A stretch of DNA of 64,000 nt. Source: Anaerolineae bacterium. Its GTDB lineage: Bacteria; Chloroflexota; Anaerolineae; Aggregatilineales; Phototrophicaceae. Both the position numbers and the translations under genes were made by a program. The stretch's first letter is position 1. Each line of letters starts with the position of its first letter. The stretch is taken from NCBI GenBank assembly GCA_022824365.1, contig JAJEAA010000002.1, positions 124,001-188,000 of the forward strand. The letters are read 5' to 3'. Positions 1 through 8,839 of this stretch are shown here, in pieces. The notes beneath the pieces are model-generated. The model did not search any database. It had not been told where the DNA came from and worked only from the letters and a program-made list of their open reading frames with translations.

Positions 1-834
1 CTAAAGCGCTTACCCTTCATTGCCAGCAAGATGGCCTATGTTCCGATGGGCAGTTACATTTCGGGTGCGACGAATTACGCATCGCTCTGGGGCGCTATCC
101 GCCGCGAAACTGGCGCCGCCTTTCTCAAACTCGAGCCGGGCCACTTTCCCGATGGCGAGTCGCCCAATTTGGCTGGCGCGGGATTTCTGAAAAGCCCGCA
201 ATCCATACAGCCAGCCGCAACCATCATCATCGACCTCAATGCAGATGACAACAAGATAATGCGGCGAATGAATCAAGGCACGCGCCGCAAGATTCGCAAG
301 AGCCTCGCCGGCGGTATCGTATATAAGGAAGGCGGCCGCGCAGATTTGCCTGTGTTCAACCGGCTCATGCAGCAAACCGGCGCTCGCAACGCCTTTGGCG
401 TGCATGATGCTGCCTATTTCGCGGCGGTTCACGATCTCTTCATGCCCGAGCGCGGCGCGCTGCTCCTGGCGCTGCATGACGACGAGTTGCTGGCGGCGAT
501 CATGGTCTTCGCTGTGGGCGATACAGCCTGGTATCTCTACGGCGCATCTTCGCGGTCAAATAGCAATTTATACGCCACCTACGGCATTCAATGGGAAGCG
601 ATACAGTGGGCGAAACGCCGCGGCTGCCGCTATTATGATCTGTGGGGTGTGCCTGACCACGACCCGGCGACGCTTGAAGCCGAGTTCAAAAATCGCAACG
701 ACGGTCTCTGGGGCGTATATGGCTTCAAACGTGGCTGGGGCGGCGAGGTCAAGCGTACTCCAGGCGCTTGGGACTGGCCATGGAATCCCATCATCTATAA
801 AGCCTATCGCGCCGCGCTCAAGCTGAAACGCTAG
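1..834 (+). CDS. FemAB-family peptidyltransferase, 5'-partial
   Basis: The reading frame is open from the first base, so the true start lies before the window; the first ATG inside is at 31. FemAB/GNAT-fold enzymes transfer amino acids from aminoacyl-tRNA to the peptide of lipid II in the cytoplasm. The protein has the basic TRRKIRKS segment, a WYLYGASS strand and the closing pattern YDLWGVPD...GLWGVYGFKRGWGG typical of the family. A paralogue with the same signatures (TRRKVR, WYFYGASS, YDMWGAPD, GVYQFKRGF) lies at 30444-31505. Family assignment is firm; the exact amino acid and acceptor cannot be read from sequence. Confidence 0.85.
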   Translation, partial: LKRLPFIASKMAYVPMGSYISGATNYASLWGAIRRETGAAFLKLEPGHFPDGESPNLAGAGFLKSPQSIQPAATIIIDLNADDNKIMRRMNQGTRRKIRKSLAGGIVYKEGGRADLPVFNRLMQQTGARNAFGVHDAAYFAAVHDLFMPERGALLLALHDDELLAAIMVFAVGDTAWYLYGASSRSNSNLYATYGIQWEAIQWAKRRGCRYYDLWGVPDHDPATLEAEFKNRNDGLWGVYGFKRGWGGEVKRTPGAWDWPWNPIIYKAYRAALKLKR

Positions 835-1341
835 CCTGAGTCTAATCCGAAGAAAGTAGCGTGCTGGTCCCCGTCCTCCTGCCGCCAGTCACCGAAGCGC
901 CCATACCCTCACCGAACGGCGCATCTGCTCCCTCGAGCGCTCCTTTGTATCCCTCAGTGCCCGGCGAAGGAATCTCTGTCAGGTTCGACAACTACGCAAA
1001 AGCCTTATCGTCTCCATGAGCGCGGGACTCCGCTCAAAGAACGCTCGACTACACGCTGATGGCGCCAAGCGCAGAAGTTTATTCTGGGTTTTGGAGCGGC
1101 TCTGCTTTTCACTGCGATGGACAGGCGCTCGGAGATCTTGCGCACCATCATTCGCCTTTCCCCGTATGATTCCGTCAATCGTCGCCAGCCTGCCCTGGCG
1201 CTTCATGCTGACGGGTCCGCGGCGCTCGGAGCTGGTGGAGGCTACTGGTCGAATGTGGATGTGGAAGCGAGCGGTCTCTATCCGAAAGCCGTGAAAAGCG
1301 ATTGGCCGGCAAGACCTCTCGTATCAACCGGGCGTACGGAT
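835..1341. other. intergenic region, no supported gene
   Basis: About 500 bases lie between the convergent FemAB and SDR genes. Overlapping ORFs here have no recognisable product. One plus-strand frame (861-1169) reads as a proline-rich stretch followed by a more globular-looking stretch, but is broken by an in-frame TGA at 1017; it may be a decayed gene. No terminator with a T-run was found. Confidence 0.5.
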
Positions 1342-2145
1342 TCATCTCAAAGGGTAGACCGTCTCCGGAGAATTGCTCCAACTTTGCAGCGTTTGTCCGC
1401 CATCAATCAACAGGGAGGCGCCGGTGATATGGCTCGCATCGCCGGATGCGAGAAAAGCGACCGTAGCCGCAACATCCTCCGGCTGGCCGACCCGCCGCAG
1501 CGGAATCCTCTCGGCAAAGCGGGTAAAGAACTTTTCCCAGGCGGCCGGGTCGTCCTCCGCCTGACGAAAACTCAGCGGCGTCTCGATGATACCGGGGCAG
1601 ACGGCGTTCACACGGATGTGATATCGCGCCAGCTCCAGCGCCAAGTTTCGCGCCAGCGCCTTGACAGCTTCCTTGCTCGTCATATAGGGTCCGGAGCCCA
1701 GAATGGTGTCCCAGCCACCAGTAGAAGAGCCCATCAAAACGATGGAGCCGCCGCCTGCATCAATCAAGGCGGGCGTTGCCGCCTTGCATGTGAGCACCAT
1801 GCCGCGCAAGTTCACATCCATTACGCGATCCCATTCTTCAATCGGCAGGTCGACGAACTCGACTTTCTCACCGCCGATGCCGGCATTGACGAAGACCACA
1901 TCCAGCTTGCCAAAATTGTCTTGAGCCGCTTGTACCATCGCTTCACAGTCTTCGGAACGCGTCACATCGGCTCGGACAGCGATGGCGTCTGAGTCGATTT
2001 TGGCAGCGACCTGAAGCGCGCCGTCCAGATCCAAATCGGCGACGACGACAGACGCTCCCTCCTCGGCGAAGCGTACCGCGCTCGCGCGCCCTAAGGCGCC
2101 GCCACCGCCAGTGACCAGAGCTACTTTGCCCGCGAATCGATTCAT
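1342..2145 (-). CDS. short-chain dehydrogenase/reductase (SDR)
   Basis: A classical 267-residue SDR, a cytoplasmic NAD(P)-dependent oxidoreductase. The nucleotide-binding motif TGGGGALG is at residues 12-19, the NAG motif at about 87-89, the catalytic serine at 140/141 and YMTSK with Tyr154 and Lys158. The C-terminal ASLLIDGGQ is typical. Its ATG overlaps the TGA of the upstream amidohydrolase by one base (TGATG at 2145), so the genes are translationally coupled and it is the last gene of the long minus-strand operon. The substrate is unknown; a hydroxy intermediate of the sugar or N-heterocycle pathway encoded upstream is plausible. Confidence 0.9.
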   Translation of the reverse strand: MNRFAGKVALVTGGGGALGRASAVRFAEEGASVVVADLDLDGALQVAAKIDSDAIAVRADVTRSEDCEAMVQAAQDNFGKLDVVFVNAGIGGEKVEFVDLPIEEWDRVMDVNLRGMVLTCKAATPALIDAGGGSIVLMGSSTGGWDTILGSGPYMTSKEAVKALARNLALELARYHIRVNAVCPGIIETPLSFRQAEDDPAAWEKFFTRFAERIPLRRVGQPEDVAATVAFLASGDASHITGASLLIDGGQTLQSWSNSPETVYPLR

Positions 2146-3299
2146 CAGCTCACCTCGATTTGTCGGCGTGCCGGTGGCGTATGGATGCTCTTGCGGACGA
2201 CCACTTCGCCATCAATGATCACGCCGGATATGCCGGGTGTGTCGCCGATCCGGAGCGTCTCGAGCGCGTCTGCGGCGGCGCTGCCGATTGGTGCGTCCAT
2301 GACAACCAAGGCGGCTTGGAGACCCGGAGCTATTCTTCCGGCTGGCAGGTTGTAGATCGCCGCCGTCGTGCCGGTCGCCATTGCTATCGCAGCTTCGGGC
2401 GGGATATCGCCCAAGGCGCTGACCCAGGCGATCGTGCGCAGCATTCCCAGCGGGATCACCCCAGTGCCAGATGGCATGTCGGTGCCAATGATGACGCGAT
2501 CAAGGGCTGCGTGCTGGCGAGCGAGGTCGAGAATGCGCGGGATGATGGCGGCGTTGCCACATTGAATGATTTCGAGGGCGGCATCGGTCTCTGCGATAAT
2601 CCGTTCAATATCAGCGAGCGAAGGCGCGGTCGGTCCACCGTTCAGATGGGAAGCGATATGCGGCTGCACTTTGATTGCATGTTCTGCGCCGATGGCATCG
2701 CTGCCGGGTATGGATGCGCCGCCGATGTGCATCATGACCGTCATGCCGCAGTGTTTTGCCCATTGCACCATTTCCGCGATTTTGTTCCAGTCGTGATAAC
2801 CGCCGAGTCCAACCTCACCCAGGTGCTTCACACCGGCCGTCGCCATTTCCTCGAAATCAGCTTCGGTCAGACCCGCTTGCAGTAGCAGCCCGCCACCCTG
2901 TACTTTCATGCCGCCGGGTCGGCAATTACCCCAGGCTTTCGCGCCGACAATGGCCATGGCTTTCGTGCCGATGGCGCCGGTGGGGCGGCCGGGCATATGG
3001 ACCTCACCGGCGGAAATCATGCGCGTGACGCCGCCGTGAACGCAGCTTGCGATGAAGTCGACGACCCTTTGTCGCGGGCTGTAGTCGCCGATGACGGGAT
3101 GAACATGCGAATCGATGAGGCCCGGTATCACAGTTGTTCCATCAGCGTTGATGGTAGTCGCGTCGGCGTCGGCAGAGAGTCCATAACCTACCTCAGCGAT
3201 TAAGTTATCACGGATGAGAATCGAATCGCCGTCGATAAACGGAGAGGCGAAATCGCCGGAGACGATTTGGCCGATGCTGTGAATCAGCATTTCCTTCAT
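2145..3299 (-). CDS. metal-dependent amidohydrolase, enamidase-like
   Basis: A 384-residue amidohydrolase-superfamily enzyme. It has the beta-sandwich N-terminus leading to IPGLIDSHVHP with metal ligands His65 and His67, later candidate metal histidines in MMHIGG and SHLNGG, and the conserved aspartate in IGTDMPSG. The NGGPTA and IIQCGNAAI segments remind me of bacterial enamidase (6-oxotetrahydronicotinate hydrolase), but that is memory, not a search. The start overlaps the stop of the cysteine-hydrolase gene as ATGA (3296-3299). With that hydrolase it suggests opening of a cyclic amide and removal of the resulting amide nitrogen. A dihydroorotase or hydantoinase-like role is the main alternative. 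Confidence 0.75.
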   Translation of the reverse strand: MKEMLIHSIGQIVSGDFASPFIDGDSILIRDNLIAEVGYGLSADADATTINADGTTVIPGLIDSHVHPVIGDYSPRQRVVDFIASCVHGGVTRMISAGEVHMPGRPTGAIGTKAMAIVGAKAWGNCRPGGMKVQGGGLLLQAGLTEADFEEMATAGVKHLGEVGLGGYHDWNKIAEMVQWAKHCGMTVMMHIGGASIPGSDAIGAEHAIKVQPHIASHLNGGPTAPSLADIERIIAETDAALEIIQCGNAAIIPRILDLARQHAALDRVIIGTDMPSGTGVIPLGMLRTIAWVSALGDIPPEAAIAMATGTTAAIYNLPAGRIAPGLQAALVVMDAPIGSAAADALETLRIGDTPGISGVIIDGEVVVRKSIHTPPARRQIEVS

Positions 3300-3934
3300 G
3301 AGTCTGCCTCGCGCTTGCGCTGAAGAACGGTAAGCACCGCTTCGAGATTGGTGACATCGCCGTAGTGGGTATCGATATCGTATAAAGTGACTTCCTGAGC
3401 TTGCGGGCTGGTGGCCATCACCAGATCTTCAGGTACCAGCACCTTGTAACGCAGGAAGAAAGCATCGTGGACGGTGGAGCGCACGCAGATATTGGTGACC
3501 ACGCCGGTGACAATGACAGAATCGATGCCCCGCTCACGCAGCGTGAGATCGAGCGTGGTCTGGAAGAAGCCGCTGTAGCGCCGTTTGGGGATGACGATAT
3601 CGTCCGCTTCGACTGGCAGCTCGTCCACGACTTCGGCGCCCCATGAGCCGGCCAGGCAGTGCACGGTGCGCATTTCGAAGAGGCTGTCGTCTGGCGGCAG
3701 GCTTTGATTGAGCCAGAGGACGGGCATGCCCGCGGCGCGCGCCGCCGCCAGAAGTTTCTGGTGAGGCGCATACAGCGCGTCGCCGCCTTCAAGAACCATC
3801 GCACCGCCGTCCTTGAAGAAATCTTTAAGCATATCGACCACGAGCACAGCGGTGGTCGCCGGGTCAAAATCAGTGATCTTGTGCCGCTGCTGATCCGACT
3901 GCTTCTCGGAGAATGAGTTGCTGGTTATTGACAT
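3296..3934 (-). CDS. isochorismatase-like cysteine hydrolase
   Basis: A 212-residue cysteine hydrolase of the isochorismatase fold. The catalytic triad is visible: Asp34 (VVDMLKDFF), Lys117 (IPKRRYSGF) and Cys150 (VTGVVTNICVRST) with the expected cis-peptide pattern just before the cysteine. Relatives include N-carbamoylsarcosine amidase, ureidoacrylate amidase, nicotinamidase and maleamate amidase, all cleaving a small amide. Its stop overlaps the start of the enamidase-like gene by four bases, a strong sign that the two act in sequence. The exact amide cannot be told from sequence. Confidence 0.85.
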   Translation of the reverse strand: MSITSNSFSEKQSDQQRHKITDFDPATTAVLVVDMLKDFFKDGGAMVLEGGDALYAPHQKLLAAARAAGMPVLWLNQSLPPDDSLFEMRTVHCLAGSWGAEVVDELPVEADDIVIPKRRYSGFFQTTLDLTLRERGIDSVIVTGVVTNICVRSTVHDAFFLRYKVLVPEDLVMATSPQAQEVTLYDIDTHYGDVTNLEAVLTVLQRKREADS

Positions 3935-3988
3935 GCCTTTCGCCCCCCAATTCGCTCGCAGCGCCGGCTGGCTGGTCGAGCCGTTTAT

Positions 3989-4558
3989 TCATGTCTGATC
4001 ATCTTTACGTTCGATGTCACTTAACTTGAGGCCGCCGACGCGCGCATGCGGTCGGCCGCCATCGGTGACGGCGACGATGACCACAATTTCGTCCGGCGCT
4101 GGGGCATCATCTATGTAAAAGGCGATGGCGTCGAAATGCGATCGCAAGTACATCTCATCTTTGTGGTGCAGAGGCACATCAATGGTCGTGCCCGGTCCGC
4201 CGGATTTCTTCGCCGACGGGATGATCGCCCGTCCGCCACCGACGGCTTCGCGCAGTGGCGCGCCCAAGGACGGGTGCAGCAAGGCGGCCGCGTGTTCAAG
4301 TTCGCCGCTCGCGCCAACGATGGCCGCTTTGCCGTAACTGTGCGGATCGCCAACGAGTTGCGCGACGGCAGTTTCGCCGAGCAACTTGCCGAGCGCGGCG
4401 CCAGTCTCGTAGAGCTCGCTGAGATCTCCTACATAGCGCCCGGCACAGGGATTCTTGATGACAGCGCCGGTCGCAACTCTGCGCAGTGGTTTCGCTAAAC
4501 GCCGGAATCCCTCGTTGTGAATGACGTCGGCAATGGTCCGAATTCGGACTAAGTCCAT
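3989..4558 (-). CDS. AA_synth (DUF1185, PF06684) family protein
   Basis: A 189-residue protein with the hallmark segments of the amino acid synthesis family: VIKNPCAGRYVGDL, SYGKAAIVG, GELEHAAALLHP, AIIPSAKK and IDVPLHHKD, ending in AVTDGGRPHARVGGL. The family name is historical; no reaction is established to my knowledge, though members often sit in catabolic operons with amidohydrolases. The gene overlaps the upstream epimerase by about ten bases (4549-4558), so it belongs to the operon. A small ring-opening or isomerising hydrolase is a guess only. Family assignment is confident, function unknown. Confidence 0.8.
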   Translation of the reverse strand: MDLVRIRTIADVIHNEGFRRLAKPLRRVATGAVIKNPCAGRYVGDLSELYETGAALGKLLGETAVAQLVGDPHSYGKAAIVGASGELEHAAALLHPSLGAPLREAVGGGRAIIPSAKKSGGPGTTIDVPLHHKDEMYLRSHFDAIAFYIDDAPAPDEIVVIVAVTDGGRPHARVGGLKLSDIERKDDQT

Positions 4559-5400
4559 TCGTAGTCCTCCCAGCAGAACTGTGCCTCATAACCGAGCCTA
4601 GCCTTCGCTTTGGACGTGTCAAACAGCGATTGATTGCCCCATAAACGCGACCGTACGCTGGCCCGCGGATAATACTGTTGCGCCAGTGCCGTCGAGTCCA
4701 TTTTCATGAAGGTGTTCGCCGCACTGATATAGAAGGCCTCATGTTCGCTGATCTCGGCTTCCAGCGCGAGCCAACAGGCTTGAGCGACATCGCGCGTATC
4801 GACATAACCCCAGAGGTTGGTCGCGCCGCCCTCCGGATCGTCCCAAAGAGGCGTCAGCACCGATTTGAAGGTCTCCGGTGTGTGAATCCAAGGGAAGCGC
4901 AGGCTGACTACGGAGAGCGTCCCCGCCATCCGCCGAACAAAGGCCATAGCGATATCTTCGCCCAAGGCTTTCGACAGGGCGTAGGCATCTTGCGGCGCGT
5001 GCGGATGCGCCTCGTCGATGGGAAGATACGCCAAGCGGATGGGCGTATACGAGAACGGCAGCCCCAAGACCGACATGCTGCTGACATAAACGACGCGCGG
5101 TATTTCCAGAGTGGCGGCGGCATTGAATATGTTAAAGGTCGCCATGATATTGGTGCGGAAGACTTGATCGGGCGTATGGTGAATGGGGCGGGGGATAGCG
5201 GCCAGATGCACGATGGCGTCAACGCCGTAGCAGGCACCGTAGACCTGTCCCAAATCGGTACAGTCCACAAGGCGAAATTCCGCCACAGGGCATTGCGGCG
5301 GAGCGCGGTCGATGCTGACGACATCGCAACCCTGCTCCAAAAGGTGCGACACGACAGCCGAGCCAGCCAGTCCGCTGCCGCCGGTGACTGCGACTTTCAT
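4549..5400 (-). CDS. NAD-dependent epimerase/dehydratase
   Basis: A 283-residue extended-SDR protein. The N-terminal GGSGLAG (residues 7-13) binds NAD, VYVSSMSVLG carries the catalytic serine near 108, and YALSK gives Tyr140 and Lys144. These enzymes epimerise, reduce or dehydrate sugars or sugar acids; uronate dehydrogenase is one relative of similar size and catabolic context. It overlaps the AA_synth gene downstream and follows the cupin gene, all on one strand. I infer oxidation or epimerisation of the sugar imported by the ABC system of this operon. Confidence 0.85.
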   Translation of the reverse strand: MKVAVTGGSGLAGSAVVSHLLEQGCDVVSIDRAPPQCPVAEFRLVDCTDLGQVYGACYGVDAIVHLAAIPRPIHHTPDQVFRTNIMATFNIFNAAATLEIPRVVYVSSMSVLGLPFSYTPIRLAYLPIDEAHPHAPQDAYALSKALGEDIAMAFVRRMAGTLSVVSLRFPWIHTPETFKSVLTPLWDDPEGGATNLWGYVDTRDVAQACWLALEAEISEHEAFYISAANTFMKMDSTALAQQYYPRASVRSRLWGNQSLFDTSKAKARLGYEAQFCWEDYEWT

Positions 5401-5437
5401 TTCGATCGCGCTCCGCCCGCGCCGAAGACGAGGGACA

Positions 5438-5809
5438 TCAGGCGTCGGTCACTGGTTCCATCCAGTGGGGACCGCCCACGGTGGTGATACTCATGTGTGT
5501 CATGTTACTGCCTTCAACCGCGCCATGCCAATGTCTTTCGCCCGGCGGAAAATGAATGACATCGCCCGTCTTGGCGACGCCGCCTTCACCATCCTCATTG
5601 CCAAAGCGGCATTCGCCCGCAGTGACAAGAAGCACCTGCTCGCCTGGATGTGTGTGCCAGTTGGTGACGGCGCCGTCTGTGAAATGCACCAGCGCCACTG
5701 ACACGCCGCCTTCAGTCTGCGCGGCTATCAGCCGCTCCAGCTGGCATGAACCGCCAGAAACGTAAACATTGGCGCTAGATTGCCGTTCATCTTTCGGCAC
5801 ATGTTTCAT
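5438..5809 (-). CDS. cupin-domain protein
   Basis: I take the ATG at 5809 as the start because a clear GGAGG lies just upstream on the minus strand; the frame could be extended to 5881 without such a site. The 123-residue product is a single small cupin barrel. Metal ligands are visible in NWHTHPGEQ (His52, His54, Glu57) and GERHWHG. Such proteins act as metal-dependent isomerases, dioxygenases or sugar-binding regulators. The protein is soluble, with no signal peptide. It lies between the transporter and epimerase genes, so a role in the same sugar pathway is likely, but the reaction is not known. Confidence 0.85.
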   Translation of the reverse strand: MKHVPKDERQSSANVYVSGGSCQLERLIAAQTEGGVSVALVHFTDGAVTNWHTHPGEQVLLVTAGECRFGNEDGEGGVAKTGDVIHFPPGERHWHGAVEGSNMTHMSITTVGGPHWMEPVTDA

Positions 5810-5831
5810 CGGTATCCTCCTTGATTCCCAA

Positions 5832-6848
5832 TCAAGCCGAGCGCAGCAGCGCCCAGCGCAAGTATAAAACACCGGCGACATAAAGCGCGGCGCCGGCCGC
5901 GATCAACAGATACGACTTTCGCGGCGCGCCCTTAAACTCGCCCGTTGCCAAGCCCCAAACATAAGTCCATAGCTGCGATGTTGTGCCTATTGGCCAGGAG
6001 ACGGCGGCGGTTAGGGCGCCGGTGGCGAATGCGTTGATGAGGTTGCCGCCATAGTGCGCGCCAGCGGCGATGAGCGAGTAGCGGTACATCCGCCAGCCCG
6101 CACGGAGAAACAGCGACCACTGGCGGCGCAGCGTCAAGACAGCGCCGGATGTCAACGCCACGCCGATGAGCGAACCGGTCGCCAATACGATCATAAAGGC
6201 AAGCGGTGTCAGCCCGTAGTCACGGCCAGGCGCTCGCAGAGAATATGACAATCCCAGCGGGTAAGTGATGATAATCGCCGATGCCAGACCGACCAACAGA
6301 ATGCTTTTAGCGAGCAGACGTTTGCTTCTCTCCCCGAGAGCGTCGCGCAATTGTGATGCCGCCCCTTCAAATAGCGTGCGGTCGCGCCAGATCTGGGCCT
6401 GGACAGTTGCCATGGCAGCGGCGAAGAACAGCAGACAGGCGGCAATGAGATCAAGCAGGGAGATGGCCGCCGGTATGCCGCCAATGATAGCGGCCAGCGA
6501 CGTGCCCAATATCAGGCTCATGAAGGATTGTATGGGCGCGGTGATCGATAAGCCGACAGAAGTGAATACCGTCAAGGTAAACCGAATGCCTATGACATAA
6601 GTTGCGCCGGCAATCAGCGCAACAATGATAACCGCCGGTCGTTCCTGCCAGACCTGTGCCATCTCTTTGAATAGTTCCTCACCCAGCGCGACCAAGGCAA
6701 TAATCCACACGCATATGAATGAAAAGATGTACAAGCCGAGGAAAAAGGCATCCAAAGGGTAATTGCGCAACTTCTTGAGGACGACCGCCCAAGATCCCCA
6801 AAGGAAAGCGTTAAACAGCCCGCCCAGTATGGCGACTTCCTGAGTCAT
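5832..6848 (-). CDS. RhaT/GRP-type sugar permease (DMT superfamily)
   Basis: The likely start is the ATG at 6848, which overlaps the TGA of the Gfo/Idh/MocA gene as ATGA; the longer frame to 7130 is antisense-like and arginine-rich. The 338-residue product has about ten hydrophobic segments and the features of L-rhamnose/proton symporters: NAFLWGSWAVVLKK near the start and HYGGNLINAFATGAL late in the chain. It would bring a sugar across the membrane by proton symport, alongside the ABC importer of the same operon. The substrate is unknown; rhamnose itself is not implied because no rhamnose enzymes are nearby. Confidence 0.75.
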   Translation of the reverse strand: MTQEVAILGGLFNAFLWGSWAVVLKKLRNYPLDAFFLGLYIFSFICVWIIALVALGEELFKEMAQVWQERPAVIIVALIAGATYVIGIRFTLTVFTSVGLSITAPIQSFMSLILGTSLAAIIGGIPAAISLLDLIAACLLFFAAAMATVQAQIWRDRTLFEGAASQLRDALGERSKRLLAKSILLVGLASAIIITYPLGLSYSLRAPGRDYGLTPLAFMIVLATGSLIGVALTSGAVLTLRRQWSLFLRAGWRMYRYSLIAAGAHYGGNLINAFATGALTAAVSWPIGTTSQLWTYVWGLATGEFKGAPRKSYLLIAAGAALYVAGVLYLRWALLRSA

Positions 6849-7909
6849 CGGACTTGGATGGCGCGGACCATTTCGACCGCTAGCTCGACGTCGGCATTGG
6901 CGTCGGCGCCGGACGTGCGTACTTCTCGGTCTTCGCAAATGCAATCGTAGAAATGCAGCCACTCCAGGCGAAACGCTTCCTCGTGTGAAACCGGCGCCAC
7001 TTTGGTAATTGGCGAACCGCCTTCGTTCTGTTGAATGGTTACGGTTGTCGGCGCATATTTGACATATGGATTGGGGAATTCGATGCTGATGGTCTCGCTC
7101 TTGCCGTATGCCGTCAACTGCTCGTCCCACCAGAGGTAATCGGGCCAGACGCCTGCTTCAAAGACACATCGTCGCTGCGGACCGAAGTCGAGCACCGACA
7201 GTATTTCGGTCGGCGAAATGGCGTCGCTGAAGAGGACGCCCTCGGCCGCGCCAAATGCGCCACGCAGGATCGACAGATCGTGGCTCGAAAGCATCAGCAG
7301 CATATTGTATAGGCTGGACAGATGCGTGTGGTTTGGTCCCAGGGCTTTCGTGGATGCGGCGTCGATTTTCGCTGCGCCATCAGCGAGAACATCCTGGGGA
7401 ATGTCATCGCCGGTGACCAAGGTGTAGAGTGGCTCATGCACGGTGAAATCACCGGCGAAATCGTGGACTCGAATCAGCCGCACATCGTCCATCGCCCGCA
7501 TCCGCGCCATACCATACTCATAACCGGGATCATAACGTTTCATATAGCCGACCATGAGCTTGACGCCATTGCGCGCGGCCGCGCTCAAGACGCGGCGACC
7601 TTCGGCCGGGTCAAAGCAGAAGGGCTTTTCGACGAAGAGATGTTTTCCGGCTTCGGCGGCCGCTTCGGCGATATCGCTATGATCCATCGTCAGAATCGCG
7701 ACGATATCGATATCGGATTGAGCCAGCAGCGCCTCAAAATCGACATAGCGATCACTAACGCCGTACCACTCGCCGACCGTATTCACAACTTTAGCTGAAA
7801 TATCGCAGACGGCGCCAATCTCATAATGCGGCAGTTCCATTAGATAAGGCAGGTGCATGATCTGGGCGATCTGACCGCAGCCGATGATGCCTACACGTAA
7901 TCTTTCCAA
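6845..7909 (-). CDS. Gfo/Idh/MocA-family oxidoreductase
   Basis: A 354-residue NAD(P)-dependent sugar or inositol dehydrogenase-type enzyme. The Rossmann motif is VGIIGCGQIA near residues 6-14 and the family signature EKP is Glu94-Lys95-Pro96 in LFVEKPFCFD. The C-terminal alpha/beta substrate domain follows. Its end overlaps the transporter start by four bases and its start lies 31 bases after the upstream permease gene. Relatives oxidise a ring hydroxyl of sugars, sugar acids or inositols, which fits an operon for an imported carbohydrate. Confidence 0.88.
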   Translation of the reverse strand: MERLRVGIIGCGQIAQIMHLPYLMELPHYEIGAVCDISAKVVNTVGEWYGVSDRYVDFEALLAQSDIDIVAILTMDHSDIAEAAAEAGKHLFVEKPFCFDPAEGRRVLSAAARNGVKLMVGYMKRYDPGYEYGMARMRAMDDVRLIRVHDFAGDFTVHEPLYTLVTGDDIPQDVLADGAAKIDAASTKALGPNHTHLSSLYNMLLMLSSHDLSILRGAFGAAEGVLFSDAISPTEILSVLDFGPQRRCVFEAGVWPDYLWWDEQLTAYGKSETISIEFPNPYVKYAPTTVTIQQNEGGSPITKVAPVSHEEAFRLEWLHFYDCICEDREVRTSGADANADVELAVEMVRAIQVR

Positions 7910-7940
7910 CTTACGCCTCTTTCTCTCTTGAATCGAGCGG

Positions 7941-8825
7941 TCAACTCTTGACGGCGCCGGCGGTCAAACCTTCGATGAACCAGCGCTGCATAGCGACGTA
8001 CAGAACGATGACCGGAATTGTGACCATGCTGAGCGCGGCAAAATAGAGCGTCCAATCGGCCGAGTAGCGATAGAAGAAGTTGACCAAGCCCAAGGGAATC
8101 GTCTGCAGTTCGGCCTGGCGGATAAAAATGAAGGCCAGAAAGAATTCGTTCCAGAAAAACATACCTTGAAAGATTGCGACCGTTGCCAGCCCGGGCCGTG
8201 CCAGGGGTAGCACAATATGCCAAAATACCTGCAATCGGTTGGCGCCATCGACCAGAGCGGCGTCCTCCAATTCCGGCGGAATCGACATGAAGAAGCCGCG
8301 CAGGAGAAAGATGCTAAAGGCCATAGAGGTGCCGGCGTAAACAAATACGAGCCCGAAACGGCTGTTAAGTATGCCCAGCGTTCTGACCACGATGAATAGA
8401 GGTATGACGGTGACCTCTGGAGGAATCATCATGGTCGCCAGAATGATGAGAAAGATCGCCTGACGACCGGGGAACTGCAGGCGGGCCAAGGCATATGCGG
8501 CAATCGACGACACGATCAACAGCACGGTCAAGCTGAGCACGGTGATGATGATGCTGTTGCCGATGCGCGCGCCCAGATCAGCGATGCGCCAGGCATCGAC
8601 GTAGTTCTGCCAGATCATCATCCGAGGCGGTCCCCAGACATTATTGAACAGATCTGCGTCAGTTTTCAGGGAGCCGAAGACCATCCAAAACAGTGGATAG
8701 ATAGTTTGAACGGTAGCGACGATGAGAATCGCGTAGACCAGCAGCAGCTTGAGACGATCGCTGAAATGCCTCGAAAACAGATCGGAGTAGATATCGGAAT
8801 TCCTTTGCCTGACGGCGGTCGCCAT
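7941..8825 (-). CDS. ABC sugar transporter permease, MalG type
   Basis: A 294-residue inner-membrane permease with about six transmembrane segments. The cytoplasmic EAA loop that contacts the ATPase is clear (ELEDAALVDGAN, then LPLARPGLAT). It pairs with the MalF-type permease 14 bases upstream and the binding protein at 10860-12173 to form a carbohydrate importer of the CUT1 kind. No ATPase gene is present in the operon, so a shared MsmX-like ATPase elsewhere is likely. Substrate unknown. Confidence 0.92.
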   Translation of the reverse strand: MATAVRQRNSDIYSDLFSRHFSDRLKLLLVYAILIVATVQTIYPLFWMVFGSLKTDADLFNNVWGPPRMMIWQNYVDAWRIADLGARIGNSIIITVLSLTVLLIVSSIAAYALARLQFPGRQAIFLIILATMMIPPEVTVIPLFIVVRTLGILNSRFGLVFVYAGTSMAFSIFLLRGFFMSIPPELEDAALVDGANRLQVFWHIVLPLARPGLATVAIFQGMFFWNEFFLAFIFIRQAELQTIPLGLVNFFYRYSADWTLYFAALSMVTIPVIVLYVAMQRWFIEGLTAGAVKS

Positions 8826-8839
8826 GTGCTCTCCTGGCC

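Noticed and set aside
1117-1992. 291-residue plus-strand frame opposite the first SDR
   Set aside because: It is antisense to a clear SDR, rich in arginine and serine, and has no recognisable domain.
4678-5487. 269-residue plus-strand frame opposite the epimerase
   Set aside because: Antisense shadow of a clear epimerase gene with normal motifs.
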